Below are positions 53,297 to 64,000 of a stretch of 64,000 nt of DNA, in pieces; the stretch's first letter is position 1, and each line of letters starts with the position of its first letter. A model generated the notes under the pieces. It saw only the letters and a program-made list of their open reading frames with translations. It was not told the origin of the DNA and searched no databases. A program made the position numbers and the translations under genes. The DNA lies in the NCBI GenBank assembly GCA_025602905.1, contig JAHLKI010000002.1:1612001-1676000 (forward strand), read 5' to 3'. The DNA comes from Phlyctochytrium arcticum (Eukaryota > Chytridiomycota > Chytridiomycetes > Chytridiales > Chytridiaceae).

Positions 53297-56200
53297 CTAG
53301 CGTTTGCGTTGTGAACGTTTCGATGGGGGCTCGGCTGTAGACGAAATGTCAGTTGCCGATGCTTCGTTTTGGGCTTTCTTTCGCTTTGAACTCTTGGGTG
53401 CTGAGGGGCGTGCTAGTTCCCATGCTTTCAGCGCGTCGGTTTGCTCAAGGTGTTCCCGCGGTTCCCAAGTTGAGTCCTCTGGCCCGAAGCCTTCCCATTG
53501 AACCAAGTATTTCCGCTTCTTGTGACGGATCCGCTCGTCCAGAATACGGTCGATGAGCCAAAGTTCCTCGCTGTTGACCAGCACAGGCTCCGGCGCATCC
53601 TTCGTGGCACGATGGGTAATAGAGCCAGGTTTGTGCCACGGCTTCAGAATGTCGACATGAAATGTCGGATGTACCATACGCATTGGATGAGGTAGTTCCA
53701 GCGTGTAGGTATCAGGGTGCGGTCCGGTTCCTTTGACCTTGAATGGACCAAGCCAATCCTGGCGAAGTTTCTCCGGAAGCTTACCCAAAGCTGGAATGTG
53801 GATCCCTTTGCGTTTGAGTAAAACTGAATCGCCCTTCTCGAAGATGAGCGTCCGCCGACCCTTGTCATGGTTCCTTGCTTGCACATCTTGTGCATCGCGT
53901 AACCGTTGTTGTACCACCCGTTCGATCTCATGGAGGGTATCAACAAACTTGGCTACTTGCCGATTTGTTGGCTGTGATATCTCCTGCAGACCTTCCCTGG
54001 TATGGTGTCCACCATTGACCTGTGGGAGGCGGCCTTTGTCGATCATGAACGGGGCATAGCCGGTATTTGATGGTGTTGAGTTGTGGTGAAACTCAACCAA
54101 GGGTAGGATATCAACCCAGTTCTTGCCATCGCCGTCTATGTAGGCCTTCAGCACGTTTTTGACAGACTTGATTTTGCGTTCGCATTTGCCGTCTGTCTGC
54201 TGATGTCGAGCGGTCGCCACCTCTAACTTGATACCGAGAGCAGCGGTAAAAGATTGCCAAAATTCGGCTAAGATGCGGCTGTCGCGATCGCTGACAATGA
54301 CCTTGGGAGCACCTTCGTTCTTGAAGAAGTGCTGGGTGAAGAGATACGCAAGCTCTTGACTCGAAACCTCCATGTTGCAAGGGATGAGGTACACACGTCC
54401 TGACAGATAGTCGACTATGACCAGGGCGGCATCGTAGTAGTCGCCGTTATGGCTAGGTTTCCCCCCCCACGATTCCGTCCTAGGTAGTGAGACTAGATCC
54501 ATGCCGATGGTGTGCCAGCGCTTATCAGGCACTGGGAGCGAGCGTAATAGTCCGACACCTCGTGCGGGACTTCGGAAGCGTTGACAAGTTGCACATGTGC
54601 GAACATAAGCTGCAACGTCGCGTTCCATAGTCGGCCAATGGTATTCTTGCAGCAGACGACCATATGTCGAATGTTTACCAGTGTGGCCACCCGTAACCAA
54701 CGTATCGTGATATTGCGCGAGCAATGCACTTCGGAGGGCATCGGGTACATACAGGCGATCTTCGTAACGGAGCAAGGTGAGGGTTTCACCGTTTTTGCTT
54801 TTCTCCGGAAGGACTTCCACGGAATAACGCCGTTCAGGGACCGTCAAGGTGTGCGGCGCCGATGCCTTGTCTTCAAGTGTCTTTTGCATTTGAAGAGCGA
54901 AGTCGTCTGTAAGCAACAATTCGGCCCAAACCGTCAGGTCAACGGGGAGCTCGAGTTGTTGTGTTGCCTGTGCAAGTTGCTTCTTGGCACGTTTCTTGGC
55001 ACGCGCAGCGTTGACCGACACAACAAGATTAGACTTGTCGCTCGGAGTGCTGGCGGAATGCACGGCGATGGCGTTGATCGTAACACGCTGGGCGCAATCA
55101 GCACATCGCGGGGCATAATAGGGGTTTCGGCTCAGGACATCGGCCACCGTGTTCCATTCGCCAGGGAGATACTCAATGTCAAAGTCAAATTGTTGAAGGA
55201 ACTCGACCCAATTCGCTTGTCGTCGACTCAAATGCTGCTGATCCTGTAAATAGATCAGAGATTTGTGATCGACGAACGCGCGGAAATGGCGTCCCAAAAG
55301 GAACTGTCGGTTGGCTTTCAACGTTTTGACGAGGGCGAGGAGTTCCTGTTCGTGGACCGGGTACCGTGTCTCCGCATCTTGTAATTTTCGGGAAAAATAC
55401 AAGACCGGTCGCAGTTTGGGCAGGTTTTTGAATCCATGTACCGTCGTAGGTAACGGAGAGGGCATGGGGTCGTCTGCGTCAACTGGCTGAGCAAGCCATC
55501 CACCGATGGCGAAGCCGGATGCGTCCGAAAACACATAGACTTCTTTGGCAGGATCGTACGGCGTCAAAACAGGAGCCGTTGAGATTTTTTCTTTCAGTGT
55601 TTTAAACGCTGATATCTCCGAATCGCCCCATTTCCACGGGTTATTGCCAGACTGTAGCTCCGATAGGGGATGCGCGATCCTTGCGTACTCGTCAATGTAA
55701 GATGACAAGTAATTCGTCAAACCGAGGAAGGATTGAATATCTTTGAAGTTCTTGGGAGTGGCGAAATTGTTCACGGCAGCAACTTTGCTGTCCGAGATTC
55801 GCACACCGGATGTTCCCAACATATGACCGCAAAATTCAACCTCCTGTACTGCCCACGAGCATTTGGATGGTTTGACGTACAGAGCGCTTGATTCAAGAGT
55901 TGCCAAAACAGTTTCGACGTGCTTTTGATGTTCTTCAAGCGTATCTGAAAAAACGAGGATATCGTCAAGGTACGAGATAACATAGTCGTCGTACATGTTC
56001 CCGAAGACTTTGTTCATGATGCGTTGGAACGTTGCGGGTGCATTAGTCAACCCAAATGGCATGACAACATACTCGAAATGTCCAAAACGCGTCTTGAAAG
56101 CCGTCTTCTGGATATCACCTTCGCGAATCCGAACGCAGTGATAGGCCTCCTTAATGTCAAGAGAGGAGAAGTATTTCTTGCCAACGGTGCGGTGTCGCAA

Positions 56201-56658
56201 TTCTCCAAGATGCGGCAAAGGTGTTCGGTCTTTTTTCGTTTGTTTATTCAACCCTCGGTAGTCGATACAACAACGAAGAGTGCCGTCTTTCTTTGGCGCA
56301 AAGAGAACTGCTGCACCCCACGGGCTGGACGAGTGTCGAATCCACCCTTTGGCAAGCAACGTTGTAATTTGCCGTTGAAGTTCTTCCAGTTCCTTCGGGC
56401 CCATTGCACGCAAGGGCACCGACAGAGGTCTTTCTACGCCGTCGATTTCAATTTTGAAGTCGTCTTCGCCCCGAGAAGGTGGTAACGTGCGTAGCTCTGT
56501 GAAAACTGTCTTCTTGAACTTTCGTAAGATTGGCAGTAACGGATTGTCTTCCGGAATGGACGCTAGCGGATCTTCGTCCGGAGCTTTTTGTCCATTGGCC
56601 GCGCTGTCGGTACTACTTGTACTTGCAGCCGCATCGCTCGGAGAAATTTTTCAGCCTT
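53297..56658 (-). CDS. pol: RT, RNase H, integrase and chromodomain frame of gypsy element 2
   Basis: Open from just after a TGA at about 56660 to the stop at 53297 (about 1,120 codons). N-terminal linker with ILRKFKKTVFTELRTLPPSR, then RT ([19 protein letters not shown] about residue 150 from base 56419), RNase H ([13 protein letters not shown]), integrase with HTGKHSTYGRLLQEYHWP...CATCQ, IVSDRDSRI and KCERKIKSVK for the D,D,E triad, and a C-terminal chromodomain (KYLVQWEGFGPEDSTWEPRE) plus a Lys-rich tail. All catalytic residues seem present, so the element may be competent. Confidence 0.92.
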
Positions 56659-57555
56659 GAGGTGGGTCTTGACGTCCTTGACCGAGGCGAGAGGTGATTG
56701 AAGGCGAGGCGAGTCGAGATTGCAGTCAAACGCACGTAAGTGGGCAGCATTGCAGGATGGTTGTTGCTCACGTTTTCGTGAAACCGGTCTTGCTTCGCAT
56801 AGGCGACGAACGCCTTCAAACATGAAAGACATGCGAGGACGTTCATCAACCTTGTCAATCTGGAGTCCTTCAAGGCCGAGAATGAAAGGTAGTCCCACAA
56901 TGGCATCTACGCGTAATGGCGCAACAATGAACGGTAGCTCACCGAAGGAACATTTGTTGTGATCGCAGTAGAGGTCCAGGGCTCCTAGCATCATTCGATT
57001 CGACTTGAAGGTTTCTCCGTCGTCTCCCCATTCTACTTCGATAGTAGAGCTGGGTTGATAGGTTGGGAACTTATGTTGCCTGACCCACTTGTCGTTGATC
57101 ATCAGGGTATCGCACCCGGTGTCGACAAGAATACGGGCCATCTTGCCATTCAACTTCGCATGAACGACAAAGGCATTTTGAGCAATTACCGGTTCAGGTC
57201 CACAAGCAACACGGCGTGGAGCATAACGATCTTCATCCAAGGAACCTCCAATCGGTGCAACCCGAACAACGCCAGACGGCTGCATCGGTTTTGATGATTC
57301 CTTGACCTCCGATCGTGTATCTCCTCGTTGCGTAGCTTGTGATTGTGGACTCGAGGACTGAACTTCTTCGGTAAATGTAAAAGTGGACACAGTATTGATG
57401 GATACGGTTGTATTTGAATTAGAGAAGTTATTAAAAACAAAAGGATTATCTAATCTGACCGAACCATCCTGCGGCAAACGACCTGTGTCGTTATTGCTTG
57501 CCGGATCTAGTTTTTTGGATCGCGGCGTTTGGCATTGGGACATCTGGCAGACCAA
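56563..57555 (-). CDS. Protease frame of gypsy element 2
   Basis: The aspartic protease domain contains ARILVDTGCDTLMINDKWV (D-T-G active site) and AIVGLPFILG. The frame enters from gag by frameshift and leaves near 56660. There GCT GAA AAA TTT can slip by -1 to continue as ISPSDAAASTSSTDSAANGQ in the RT frame; the 31 codons after that point to 56563 are probably out-of-frame readthrough. Frame changes on both sides of protease are unusual for Ty3/gypsy. Confidence 0.8.
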   Translation of the reverse strand: MVCQMSQCQTPRSKKLDPASNNDTGRLPQDGSVRLDNPFVFNNFSNSNTTVSINTVSTFTFTEEVQSSSPQSQATQRGDTRSEVKESSKPMQPSGVVRVAPIGGSLDEDRYAPRRVACGPEPVIAQNAFVVHAKLNGKMARILVDTGCDTLMINDKWVRQHKFPTYQPSSTIEVEWGDDGETFKSNRMMLGALDLYCDHNKCSFGELPFIVAPLRVDAIVGLPFILGLEGLQIDKVDERPRMSFMFEGVRRLCEARPVSRKREQQPSCNAAHLRAFDCNLDSPRLQSPLASVKDVKTHLKAEKFLRAMRLQVQVVPTARPMDKKLRTKIR

Positions 57556-58907
57556 TGGTCGCCACTACCGCAGCAGTAGCACCAGATGCGGTCTGACTCG
57601 GCCTGCTGGTTGTTTTTGCGAGGTCCGGGAGATGAACTTGACCCGGATCCGCTGGCTCCAGCGTTGGCTCCACGCCCTTGGTAAGCATAGGGCTTACCAT
57701 GGTTGTGGGTTTTGCCATTTGCCGCAGAGACGTTGGCTTTGGGACTCTTTCCACCACCGTTCTTCGCCGGGCCATTATTGGCAGCCGGCACGGAGGCGGG
57801 ACCCTTGCCTTTTCCGGTTCCACCCGCGACAGGGACATAGACCCCGTCATTGTCGCATCCCCACGCTTGGAGGGTTTGGGTGGTAGCCGTTTGGATCTGG
57901 GTGAGGTTGGCGTCGGGATGCATTCCGAAAACAGCCTGCATCAGGCGACTCCAAAATTCCCCTCCCCGTTCCAGTCCGTCACGAAAGTAGCGTCGCATCT
58001 GATCTTCGTCAATGGGGCTACGGGCGGTGCTGGTGGTTCTCAATTCGCCAGTGATCCTGTTGAAGGCGGAGATATAGGCCGAGTAATTTCGGCACGTGAG
58101 CTGACGGAGCCTGGCCAAAATGGCGTCCCGCGGGTTTCGTGGCTCGAAGCGCTCCCTGAGCTTCGCTTCAAACTCCTCCCGGTTTGCGGGTCTCTCGGCC
58201 AGGGTCATGGAGGAAAACCAGTCCTTGGCTGTTCCCTCAAGGGCGCGTTCCATGTAATCCACGAACGATCGCCCCGCGCGCTGGTCCTCGTTGGCGGGAG
58301 AATGGTCAAGGAAAACATAATGCTTATCCAAGAAGTCACGGATCTTCTTGTGTGACGCAACGTCACTACCCTCTCCCGAGAACATGGCATTTTCAGCTTT
58401 GCGCTGGAGTGACTTGTTTTGCATTGAATCAAACAAGTTTCCTTGTTGGCCATTGCCATCGCGAGCGGCCACGTCAGCTTTGAGCGAAGCAATCTCCTCC
58501 GTCAAGGATGTGAGAATTGCCGTAAGCTGTTGCTTGTCCGCGACGTCAGCGATGGCTCCTCCAAGAGCGGACGCCGCGGGGGTGGCATTACCCGAGAGGG
58601 AAACACCAGTCATCCCCGTAGGTCCCTCAGAGGGCCTAACCACGTCTCTCGGGGGCTCTTCGTCGACCATCATGGGTACGACGCCTCCCGCATGGTTGTC
58701 TGTGCTGGTCGAACCAGTCTCCTGAGCATCTCTTTCTCCAGCAATGGAGGATGTCTCAGAATGCTGGCCGATCTCTCCAGCGTCAGTTTGGTCTTCACCC
58801 AGGAGAGGAGGTCCGCTCTCTATAGTACTAGAGACGGGGCCCTCTTCACTCGGCTTGCCTTTGCTTTTGGTCTTGCGCGCCACAGCCTGCTTTTGTCCAG
58901 AACCCAT
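57507..58907 (-). CDS. gag: Gag of gypsy element 2
   Basis: 466 aa from ATG 58905-58907 (MGSGQKQAVARKTKSKGKPS). A long Glu/Gly-rich N-terminal region is followed by a capsid core (KDWFSSMTLAERPANREEFE, RFEPRNPRDAILARLRQL), a Gly/Asn-rich linker and a zinc knuckle CYCCGSGDHWSARC (CX2CX4HX4C). It ends 49 nt inside the protease frame, so protease is reached by frameshift. Confidence 0.9.
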   Translation of the reverse strand: MGSGQKQAVARKTKSKGKPSEEGPVSSTIESGPPLLGEDQTDAGEIGQHSETSSIAGERDAQETGSTSTDNHAGGVVPMMVDEEPPRDVVRPSEGPTGMTGVSLSGNATPAASALGGAIADVADKQQLTAILTSLTEEIASLKADVAARDGNGQQGNLFDSMQNKSLQRKAENAMFSGEGSDVASHKKIRDFLDKHYVFLDHSPANEDQRAGRSFVDYMERALEGTAKDWFSSMTLAERPANREEFEAKLRERFEPRNPRDAILARLRQLTCRNYSAYISAFNRITGELRTTSTARSPIDEDQMRRYFRDGLERGGEFWSRLMQAVFGMHPDANLTQIQTATTQTLQAWGCDNDGVYVPVAGGTGKGKGPASVPAANNGPAKNGGGKSPKANVSAANGKTHNHGKPYAYQGRGANAGASGSGSSSSPGPRKNNQQAESDRIWCYCCGSGDHWSARCPNAKRRDPKN

Positions 58908-59271
58908 GTTGAACGGAACAAAGAGTAGAAAGAATTAAAAGAAGCGAAAGAGGTAGAAGCGAAAGGTCGAGTCGAAAGGGTAAACGGACGGTTTGAGGCT
59001 AGTAGGATTGCTGATGGGGTGGTGCTACCATGTAGCGTTTTCGGGTAAAAAGTGGTATGGACGGTAATGCACCTTCCCAGGGTGCGTGAGTCGGGTTGTG
59101 TATTGCTTTAGCGCAGAGTAAAGAGAAAGCGTAAAGAGTCTGAAAATGTACAGTGCAGGATGGGATATACAAAAAGAAAAACAAAACAACACGTGTGATG
59201 TGGCACGGCACTGCGCTGTTTGCGCAGTGGTGCGGACAATGCGCAGCGAACCACGAGCCCGCTGCATTCAC

Positions 59272-60230
59272 TCAAACATTTCATTGCTATCCTTAACGCC
59301 CGCTACGTTTGCCGGTACATCAATAGCATGCATCTTGATAGAATGTTCTTCCATCACTTCGTCCTTTCCCTCTGAGGTGATTGAAGTTACGCTTTTCCCC
59401 ATCAATTCCTTCACCTACACATTTTCATCGCCATCCGTTGTCGCCAGCTACTTTTGTCGGCCCATCAATAGCCACCATTTCGTCCTTTCCTTTCATGTGC
59501 TTGAAGTTGGGATCTCCATTATCATGGCATTCACCAACACAATATATCGCCATCCGTCGTCGCGGCTACTTTCGTCGGCTCAACATTAGCGTCGTTTCGA
59601 CAACGTGTTTCGCTACCACTTCATCCTTTGCCTCTAATGTGCTAAAAGCTGTGCTCTCCACTATCATCGCCTTCACTCACACATTTCATTGCCATCCTTA
59701 AGGCCCGCTACGTTTGTCGGTATATCAATAGCATGCATCTTGACAGCATGTTCTTCCATCACTTCATCCTTTCCCTCTGACGTGATTGAAGTTGTGCTTT
59801 CCACCACCATTGCGTTCGTCCACACTTTAACGCCATCCTTCGTTATCCGCTACTTTTTGTCGGCACATCAATAGCGTGCATCTCGTCAACATGTTCCTCC
59901 ACCACGTTGTCAGTTCCTCTGATATGCTTGCAGTTATCGCCTCCACTATCAATGCGTTCACCTACACATTTCTCTGCCATCCTCCGCCACCTACTACTTT
60001 TGTCGGCCGTGCATCTCGACAATATGTTTCGCCACCAAGTCATCAGTTCCGCTAATATGCTTGAATTTGTTCTTTGCACTATCATCGCGTTTGCCGACGC
60101 TTCATCGCCATTCTTCGTCACCCGCTACCTCTATTGGCCCTTCAATAGCGTGCATCTCGACAACATGTTTCGTCACCACTTCGTCCGTTCCCTCTGATGT
60201 GCTTAAAAATGGGGTCGCATACTCTCATAT
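59272..60230 (+). repeat. Minisatellite, right part, after the gypsy insertion
   Basis: Continues the array interrupted at 52377, starting with the monomer CACTCAAACATTTCATTGCT. Six to seven monomers, more diverged toward the right end, where they join the tail at the GGACATCCAACGCAAGATCC block. Confidence 0.8.
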
Positions 60231-61220
60231 CGGACATCCAACGCAAGATCCTGACTCGTACATTTCCATTTCGCCCCCATGATGAAACTCGCGTTTCCGC
60301 CTTTATTGCTTTCATCCAACCTACGAGCTCCTCTGGATAAACTGCGCTGTGTCGCAATATGCCCCAATCCGTGTTTTCCGTAATCTGCCGCTCATACCTT
60401 CGTCCTGCTCCGGGCCCCAAACAAACGGCTCCCTCATTCGTAACAGTCGATTCAACGTCGCACTCAAAGTCGGTAGTAAAGGGCAGGCATCTCACAACAT
60501 TCGCACTCCTTACACGCATGCCATCGCTGCTAATTCCGCTTTCGGATTGGTGAACGGGATCCTCAGTGTGCTGCTCAACTCCACTGAGAGAGCACATCTT
60601 TCAGGGACTTGAAGTTCAGCTCAGCAAATCAGAGATCTCACAGCTAGTAGAAAACCTACCCAAGATTCAAGAGATCAACCACATCGGCAGCGACAAGCAG
60701 GTCCACTCAAGCAGCAGTAAAGACTCTGGCCACGGGTATCCGAATCCCGATGTCTGCCGCGGCTACCCCAACCCCAACCCCAACCCCAACTACCCCGACT
60801 AGAATGCAATAGCCACAGCCACTCACCTCACTTCATCTCGCCCCGCCTTTTATTTAACTCGACGCGATCTTGTCGTTCTTTGGGCCGATGCGGTCGGCAC
60901 TATCTGCGCTGACCAACACTCTATGTCGGTGGCTCTCTCACATACCCACTCAACACTTCATGTGCATATCCACGTCTCTGTACATATCGGCATCTGTACA
61001 TATCGGCATCTCTGCACATATAGGCATATGTGTACATATCGGCATTTCTGTACATATTCACCTCTCTGTACATAGAGACACCTCTGCCCATATTCTACAT
61101 TCTCTCATCTAATATCAGTCTCCAAGTCTCTCATGTTTTATTCTTGTTTTATTACATACCATTCTCTGTTTCGGTCCATTTTTTTGCACCTTCTATTGGA
61201 TCTTCAATAATTTAATTCCC
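60230..61220. repeat. 3' tail of the composite repeat, second copy
   Basis: Homologous to 19150-20170 over its length, including the Cys-rich minus-strand block (here shifted by one base near 60520), a CAACCCCAACCCCAACC run (60770-60795) and the 18-bp repeats (60965-61090, CATATCGGCATCTCTGTA type). It ends before the dehydrogenase gene. Confidence 0.65.
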
Positions 61221-61416
61221 ACTGTTGAATATCTCATTGTCTTCTACCTTTTCGCGCGCGTGTATAATTTTTCTTCAAATCACATGGGCATAATCCCAAA
61301 TTGGCCTAAAACGGTAGATGTAAAATTTTCCCAGTGAACGAGTTCAACTAATATTCTCACTTGCGACATGTATACATATATCTACACCAACGATTAAGGT
61401 ATAATATTTGGGTATG
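61221..61416. other. 3' flank of the dehydrogenase gene
   Basis: AT-rich non-coding sequence, presumably the 3' UTR and terminator region. No element recognised. Confidence 0.4.
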
Positions 61417-62658
61417 CTATTTCCCAAACTCTTCTCGGACCGACAATGCCAATACACCCCAATCCAAGTCTGCCTTCCCGTCTGCCCGCTGTTTCTCCAG
61501 ATGCGCATAGGCCAAGTCAGCGACCGGAGTTTTTGCCCCATTTTCTTTTGCCAACCTAAATAGGGTATAAGTCAAAAACAGTTAAGAATGGTCGCAAATG
61601 GTATGAAGGTTTACTTCTGAATCATGCCGACATCCTTCATTCCACCCTGGAGCGAGAACCCCTGAGCTTCTGGCGTGATTTCAAACTGGTCATTGCACAT
61701 CCGATTAGCGTAGCCTTGGATGATGGGGTTGGGGAACACGCTGCGGGGAATAAGTTAATGATTAATTCCAATGCAGGTACGATAGACTTACTGATCAATA
61801 AACTCCATAAAGCTTTGTCGAGACAGGCCGGTTTTAACGGCCAAATTCTGGGCTTCAGCGAGTACTTCAATGGTTGACGCAATCATAAAGTTGCCAATCA
61901 GCTTTTGGGTTGATGCCAGATGAGGTTCCGTGCCCAGATCCATGATGGCCCGAGTCATGGCCTCTATGTAAGGTCGGACATCTTTCTTTACATCCTCCGG
62001 TCCAGCCAAGACCCCGACTGAATTTCCAAGTCGTCAACATTTGGTCAACGATCACGATTCGAAAAAACTTGCCTAATTTTTGGGCACGGGCGGCATCGGG
62101 CCGGCCAAACATGGGGCAAGCAGCAAACTTGATACCACTAGCTTTGACCGCACTGGCTACCTCCTTCATAGTCTCGGGGTACACTGTACTGCAATCTACC
62201 CATGTCAAATTCTTATTTCCCGATTCTAAATACCACGGACATCAACAAAATGCCCCGAACATGATAATTTCCCCATTGCTTACCACAAACCAAACGACTT
62301 GTTTCCCTAAGAGCCTGATCATCAAACAACATTGAGAAAATCAACGAGCAGTCTTTGGCCAATGCTTTGGGGCCTCCCTCCTTTTGCACATTTGCTCCTC
62401 GCGACTCGAGTTCGGCGGCTTTGGCCAGCGTTCGATTCCATACTGTCAAATTTGCGCCGGTGGATTTGAGGTGGTTTTGGAGATTGAATGCCATGCCTGG
62501 AAAATAATTAGTTACGCCGCCCATGAGATCTGAACTTTAGACAGTCATACCGTTCCCCATAGCACCTAATGAAATCTGTTGGTTAGCCGTCAATAACTAA
62601 AATGAAAGCTAAAGCCAATCATACCCAATCCCATGAATCCAACCTTTCTAGTAGCCAT
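61417..62658 (-). CDS. NAD(P)-dependent beta-hydroxyacid dehydrogenase (3-hydroxyisobutyrate dehydrogenase-like)
   Basis: Seven exons: 62658-62625, 62565-62551, 62496-62284, 62225-62073, 62017-61792, 61740-61615, 61555-61417; total 906 bp, 301 aa. Rossmann motif GFMGLGAMGNGMA is built across three exons, the middle one only 15 bp. Then VWNRT, the substrate-site DCSTVYPETM, CPMFGRPDAARAQKL, GVLAGPEDVK, the catalytic-lysine helix STQKLIGNFMIAS, and a C-terminal EAQGFSLQGGMKDV. These are the hallmarks of the family that oxidises 3-hydroxyisobutyrate and related short hydroxyacids. The exact substrate is not decidable. No mitochondrial targeting peptide is seen. Intron 4 (62018-62072) has a GC-AG border (GCAAGT). 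Other introns are 51-59 bp, GT-AG. Confidence 0.92.
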
Positions 62659-62961
62659 CTTTGTCTAGTTGATTCCTGGCTTTCTTGGACAGCTTTAAAG
62701 AGTTTCTAGATCTAACAATGCCTGTCAAAAGTCTGCCAAGATGGCCAAGATGGCGAGGACAAAAACACGTAATAGCCATCACGTCACAAGAATTGGGGCC
62801 TTCGACATTCTTTTCCTTAATTTTTATCAATGCAATTCAAAGGCTCAAAACTTTTAGGAAGATGTACGGAACAAGGGTTTTCATTCAATTTTCAAATTTA
62901 TTATCATACATCGATATATCTGGGTCAACAAAAGAAATACACACTTGCACGAGGAAGACAT

Positions 62962-63603
62962 CTAAAGATGCAAAGATTCGGACGACCCTTCCCTCGACAA
63001 CGAAATCAACACCCCATCCTTCAACTGCAACACTCCCGTATCCGCATCCGCCTCGAGCAACTCCGACTCTACCATCAATGGAATCCCGTGCTGGCCTTTA
63101 TAATCTCCCGTATCCGCGACGTGAACAGTGTGAGTTCCGGCGGCGGTTCCCGCGAAATGTTTCTGGGGCGCTGATGAGGATCCGCCGCCGCCAATAAGGG
63201 GTTGGTGAGCGCCGGGGAGACCGGTCGGGTCTTTGCTGGACTGGGATGCCGGGAGCTGTTGGTCATGAATGGCTGGGTCGGGGATTCGGCCCGTCACATC
63301 TGCATTGGGGATTTTGGGCCCTCCTCCTACGATTTTGGGCGACGAAGATCCATGATGGGTGCCAAAGAAATCTCCAATGATGTTTCGCCGGATGCCGCCC
63401 GGTGGGCTAGTATGGTGCTGTTGTTGTTGAGGGGAGGCCGACGTTTTCTCGTTCGAATGGTTGCCGCCAATGTGGATAGCGTCGAGCACTGCTTGAACGG
63501 AGGATCTGCGACGTTCATGCTCTACTGGAGGAGCTGGTCGGGGGGATGCCGTGCTGGATCCGGCTGCTGGAGAGGCTGGAGGAGACGCTACTTGAGAAGT
63601 CAT
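62962..63603 (-). CDS. Hypothetical Pro/Ser/Gly-rich protein
   Basis: 213 aa from ATG 63601-63603 (MTSQVASPPASPAAGSSTAS). A disordered N-terminal third carries RRRSSVQAVLDAIHIGG, a possible basophilic kinase site, then a His/Gln-rich stretch, RRNIIGDFFGTHHGSSSPKI, a Gly-rich linker, and a more ordered end with THTVHVADTGDYKGQHGIPL, followed by MVESELLEADADTGVLQLKD. A TTG 33 bp upstream is in frame but an unlikely start. It lies 304 bp upstream of the dehydrogenase on the same strand. I do not recognise a family; single exon and composition are compatible with a real gene. Confidence 0.55.
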   Translation of the reverse strand: MTSQVASPPASPAAGSSTASPRPAPPVEHERRRSSVQAVLDAIHIGGNHSNEKTSASPQQQQHHTSPPGGIRRNIIGDFFGTHHGSSSPKIVGGGPKIPNADVTGRIPDPAIHDQQLPASQSSKDPTGLPGAHQPLIGGGGSSSAPQKHFAGTAAGTHTVHVADTGDYKGQHGIPLMVESELLEADADTGVLQLKDGVLISLSREGSSESLHL

Positions 63604-64000
63604 TTTTTGTGTCGCTTCTAAACCGTAATTGGGCAAAGCACAAGGTGATTTTAGGTTGACCTTTAAAGCTTTACGTATTATTCAGGGTATAGTATCATGT
63701 GATGCGCCTGGGGGCCGTTTCCCGAGCATTTGAGACTGAATAAATGTGTCAGATTAACAGGTCTCATAATGTATTAAAAGATAACAAAGAATGTACAGGA
63801 ATGATGCCTTGCATCGTCGCCGCCAAAAATCAGATAAAGCACAATATACAAGAAAGATACAAAATATCAATAAAGCGAAAAAGCATTGCTCTTCCGACGA
63901 GAAAGAGAGGCGAAACAGCAAGGCTTAAATAATGTCGAGCAATGAAGCTGCGGATGGGGTTGCCAGACCCGAATGAATGGGAAGATCGATGCAATCGCGG
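63604..64000. other. Upstream region at window edge
   Basis: AT-rich, no exon that can be supported. Presumably the promoter of the 63603 gene plus an intergenic stretch. Confidence 0.3.

Larger units (their letters stand above)
52373..59271 (-). mobile_element. Ty3/gypsy chromovirus 2, with TTCAC target duplication
   Basis: LTRs 52378-52613 and 59031-59266, 236 bp each and identical by eye, bounded TGTAGCG...CTGCA. TTCAC flanks both sides (52373-52377, 59267-59271). The minus-strand primer site (59030-59017, TGGTAGCACCACCC) has the same 14 bases as in gypsy 1. The polypurine tract is CTGAGGGGGG (52623-52614). 52614-53296 is a ~680-bp non-coding 3' region. It inserted in the minisatellite. 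Confidence 0.95.

Noticed and set aside
60770..60795. CCCCAA repeats as telomere sequence
   Set aside because: Only four short units, inside a longer repeat tail, and they change to other motifs at once.

Overview
The window is nuclear DNA of a fungus. The evidence is a broken APSES-domain transcription factor (a fungus-specific DNA-binding family), short GT-AG introns (mostly 50-75 bp) with GTAAGT/GTATGT donors and CTAAC-like branch points, chromodomain Ty3/gypsy elements and a Ty1/copia element primed from a half initiator tRNA. A kinesin-4 motor and intron-dense genes would fit an early-diverging (for example zoosporic) fungus, but the species cannot be named from this sequence.

Layout. 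(1) 1-11.3 kb is ordinary gene-dense sequence: the 3' two thirds of a UBR1-type N-recognin ubiquitin ligase (+), a universal stress protein (-) and a complete intron-rich kinesin-4 (-). (2) 11.3-25.2 kb and 37.5-52.4 kb are accessory. They are filled by copies, mostly decayed, of a set of short exon modules on both strands. Two small-protein families stand out: a 40-90 aa family ending in a basic helix plus F-F-x-x-C-R-G, and a modular family whose exons (called A, X, u, b, D, E and B below) keep their intron positions and are recombined with each other. Many copies lead into tandem u-b exon arrays, then into a ~135-142 bp minisatellite, then into an 18-bp repeat tail. A decayed PIF1-type helicase lies in the same block. 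(3) 25.3-37.5 kb holds an APSES transcription factor gene split by two LTR retrotransposons, a gypsy chromovirus (25969-31296) and a copia element (32240-37282). Each has a perfect 5-bp target duplication, and removing the copia rejoins the APSES domain in frame. (4) 52.4-59.3 kb is a second gypsy chromovirus inserted into the minisatellite. (5) 61.4-63.6 kb returns to ordinary genes: a seven-exon beta-hydroxyacid dehydrogenase and a proline/serine-rich protein of unknown function.

How the parts relate. The housekeeping genes are independent. The three retrotransposons have identical or almost identical LTRs, so they are recent. The LTRs of two of them carry ACGCGT boxes, the motif bound by MBF-type APSES factors, and both of those sit in an APSES gene. 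The exon modules keep splice signals, and their copies differ mainly at synonymous positions, so they look like a real, duplicating, lineage-specific gene system rather than random repeats. I recognise no described family for it.
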